Shown here one piece after another: positions 4,142 to 5,594 of a stretch of DNA of 5,594 bases; the first letter of the stretch is position 1; the number at the start of each line of letters is the position of its first letter. The position numbers and the translations under genes are program-made. The notes beneath the pieces are model-generated. The model searched no databases. It was not told where the DNA came from and saw nothing but the letters and a program-made list of their open reading frames with translations. The stretch covers positions 1 through 5,594 of the forward strand of contig CABQQJ010000068.1 in NCBI GenBank assembly GCA_902466275.1. The letters are read 5' to 3'. This DNA is from an uncultured Veillonella sp. Its GTDB lineage: Bacteria; Bacillota; Negativicutes; Veillonellales; Veillonellaceae.

Positions 4142-5557
4142 AGGGGATGTTGGACATGTTTCAGGTGTCACGTCCTTACGTGTACCAAGAACCGCGCTGC
4201 GGTCTGTGTAGTGTGTGTGTAAAAGTTCGTGTGCCTTATGGCCCAATGGTTCGCCTAAGAAATCTTTGTACAATGTTTGGATTTCTTCATTTTCATAGGA
4301 CGCAACCCATTTATAGTTTTCGTCAGCTTCGTAAAGGCCACCGATACGAGCTTCCTTAGTTTTAACCGCTTGAGGCAATTTAGTACGCGGTTGACCACCG
4401 CCACCGATACAGCCACCTGGGCACGCCATAACTTCGATGAAGTCGTAGTGTTTGCCACTGTCTTTCAATGCATTCAAGAAGTCACGTGTATTTTTACCGC
4501 CATGAACAACAGCAACCGACAATGTTACATCATCACCCAATTGAACAGTTGCCTCTTTTACGCCTTCCATACCGCGAACGTCCTCGAGGTGAGTCAACGC
4601 ATATGGAGGTGGCTCTTTATCAGTGATGAGCTTGTAAGCCGTACGCATCGCCGCTTCCATAACACCACCTGTGTTACCGAAGATGATGGATGCGCCAGTT
4701 TCCATGCCGATTAAGTCGTCGAATTGGGATTCTTCGATAGCATTAAAGTCGAGGTTTTCCTCTTGGATCCAACGGATGAACTCACGAGTTGTGATGGAAA
4801 TATCTGTATCCATGCCAAGGGATTCATCATTGTGGTAACGAGCCGCTGCATTTTCTTCTTCCCGTTTCGTTTCTGCTTTTTTAGCCGTACAAGGGTTTAC
4901 AGATACGGATACGATCTTACGAGGATCGATGCCTTTTTTCTCTGCAAAGTACGTTTTAATCATAGCCGCTTCCATAGCGATACAAGAACGTGTGGAAGAC
5001 AAGTTAGGAATCAATTCAGGGAAGTAGATTTCCGCAAAGCGAACCCACGCTGGGCAGCAGCTTGTAAACTGAGGAATTTGACCACCGTTTTTAAGGCGTT
5101 CTACAAGCTCGGATGCTTCCTCCATAATGGTTAAGTCCGCACCAAAGTTAGTATCTACTACATAGTCTGCACCAAGTGCGCGCAAAGCACCAACCATTTT
5201 ACCTTCAAGGAATGTACCTGGTTCATAGCCAAAGCCTTCACCGATGGATACACGAACAGCAGGAGCCGTTTGGATAACGACGATTTTTTCAGGATCAGCA
5301 AGGGCTGCTTTTACCTTTTCAAGCTCGGATTTAGCATGCATGGAGTCGAATGGACATGCAGCCGCACATTGACCACAGTGGATACATACAGGCACGTCAC
5401 CATTTGCATCAAGATCGTAGTAGTCGAGTACGCTCATTACGTCCGCACAAGCGCGACGGCATAACGTACAGTTTTTACACTTGGAAATGTCGTGATAAAT
5501 GGATGGATTGTCGAGTGCAATCGGCACGCGTTTATCGATAAATTCGTATTGAGACAT
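4127..5557 (-). CDS. hydA: Monomeric [FeFe]-hydrogenase, two-[4Fe-4S] ferredoxin type
   Basis: A 476-aa cytoplasmic enzyme that reversibly reduces protons to H2 with ferredoxin or a similar donor. The ferredoxin domain binds two [4Fe-4S] clusters through C27/C30/C33/C37 and C58/C61/C64/C68. The H-cluster domain follows. L1 is TSCCPAW (165-171; C167 proton relay, C168 ligand by analogy with Clostridium CpI). L2 is NPCTAKKAE (221-229; C223). L3 is EVMACPGGCIGGGGQP (375-390; C379, C383). MEEASE (145-150) matches the proton-path glutamates. The small-subunit-like end (about 400-450) closes with LLHTHY, then an extra tail of about 26 aa. The size and single chain match the Megasphaera elsdenii enzyme. 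The L2 motif has Asn where Met is canonical. GAGGAGG 5 nt before ATG 5557 fixes this start over an upstream TTG at 5575. Maturases (HydEFG) are not in the window. Confidence 0.96.
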   Translation of the reverse strand: MSQYEFIDKRVPIALDNPSIYHDISKCKNCTLCRRACADVMSVLDYYDLDANGDVPVCIHCGQCAAACPFDSMHAKSELEKVKAALADPEKIVVIQTAPAVRVSIGEGFGYEPGTFLEGKMVGALRALGADYVVDTNFGADLTIMEEASELVERLKNGGQIPQFTSCCPAWVRFAEIYFPELIPNLSSTRSCIAMEAAMIKTYFAEKKGIDPRKIVSVSVNPCTAKKAETKREEENAAARYHNDESLGMDTDISITTREFIRWIQEENLDFNAIEESQFDDLIGMETGASIIFGNTGGVMEAAMRTAYKLITDKEPPPYALTHLEDVRGMEGVKEATVQLGDDVTLSVAVVHGGKNTRDFLNALKDSGKHYDFIEVMACPGGCIGGGGQPRTKLPQAVKTKEARIGGLYEADENYKWVASYENEEIQTLYKDFLGEPLGHKAHELLHTHYTDRSAVLGTRKDVTPETCPTSPKFKG

Positions 5558-5562
5558 GAGGA

Positions 5563-5570
5563 CCTCCTCT
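5563..5570 (-). promoter_or_regulatory. Strong ribosome site of hydA
   Basis: AGAGGAGG lies 5 nt before ATG 5557, a near-perfect SD. The in-frame TTG at 5575 would place this site inside the coding region, so it is not used as the start here. Only 24 more bases follow to the window edge, and no promoter is visible in them. Confidence 0.8.
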
Positions 5571-5594
5571 AACAAACTAAAACTAGCAAACCTT

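Noticed and set aside
4724..5134. Long plus-strand ORFs opposite hydA (also 4277-4714 and others opposite the GH3 and ATPase genes)
   Set aside because: They are shadows of well-supported minus-strand genes with diagnostic motifs, and they have no SD or recognisable product.
5558..5575. Upstream TTG start for hydA adding six residues
   Set aside because: The strong SD AGAGGAGG would lie inside the coding region. ATG 5557 has ideal spacing.

Overview
The window looks like chromosome of a low-GC, anaerobic, fermentative member of the Firmicutes. The best guess is a Veillonella-like Negativicute. The support is a monomeric two-[4Fe-4S] [FeFe]-hydrogenase of the Megasphaera elsdenii type (about 480 aa), strong GGAGG ribosome sites, very AT-rich gaps and an archaeal-type/DUF234 ATPase. 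This genus call is inferred from gene type and composition, not proven. All four substantial genes lie on the minus strand, and I see no real plus-strand gene.

In minus-strand transcription order, from the right edge: (1) hydA (5557-4127), a complete [FeFe]-hydrogenase. It is followed by a 25-codon ORF that overlaps its stop as TAATG and ends in the same 16-bp sequence and the same KFKG-stop tail. (2) A structured gap (4049-3638) with a hairpin, an 11-bp-stem terminator whose left arm has two competing partners, a TATAAT box, and a leader with a hairpin and a 21-codon leader ORF. (3) A 382-aa lipoprotein with a GH3 / NagZ-like fold (3637-2489) that keeps the nucleophile position but has lost most other active-site motifs. 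(4) A gap of about 450 bp with 15-bp tandem repeats, a clean 13-bp terminator, AT-rich inverted repeats and a TATAAT promoter. (5) A 354-aa P-loop ATPase (2031-967), truncated at its C-terminus compared with its family. (6) A second 13-bp terminator with 21-bp tandem repeats before it. (7) The first 225 codons of a sigma-70 region-2-like protein (676 to beyond the left edge) with its own promoter.

The genes do not form an obvious pathway. Each has its own terminator, and most have a visible promoter, so they look like four separate transcription units: energy metabolism (H2 evolution or uptake), an envelope lipoprotein, an orphan ATPase and an alternative sigma factor. The interesting material is mostly in the seams. 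Three of the gene 3' ends carry short direct repeats at or just after the stop codon, and the 490-bp hydA/GH3 gap holds more RNA structure and small-ORF potential than a plain intergenic region needs.
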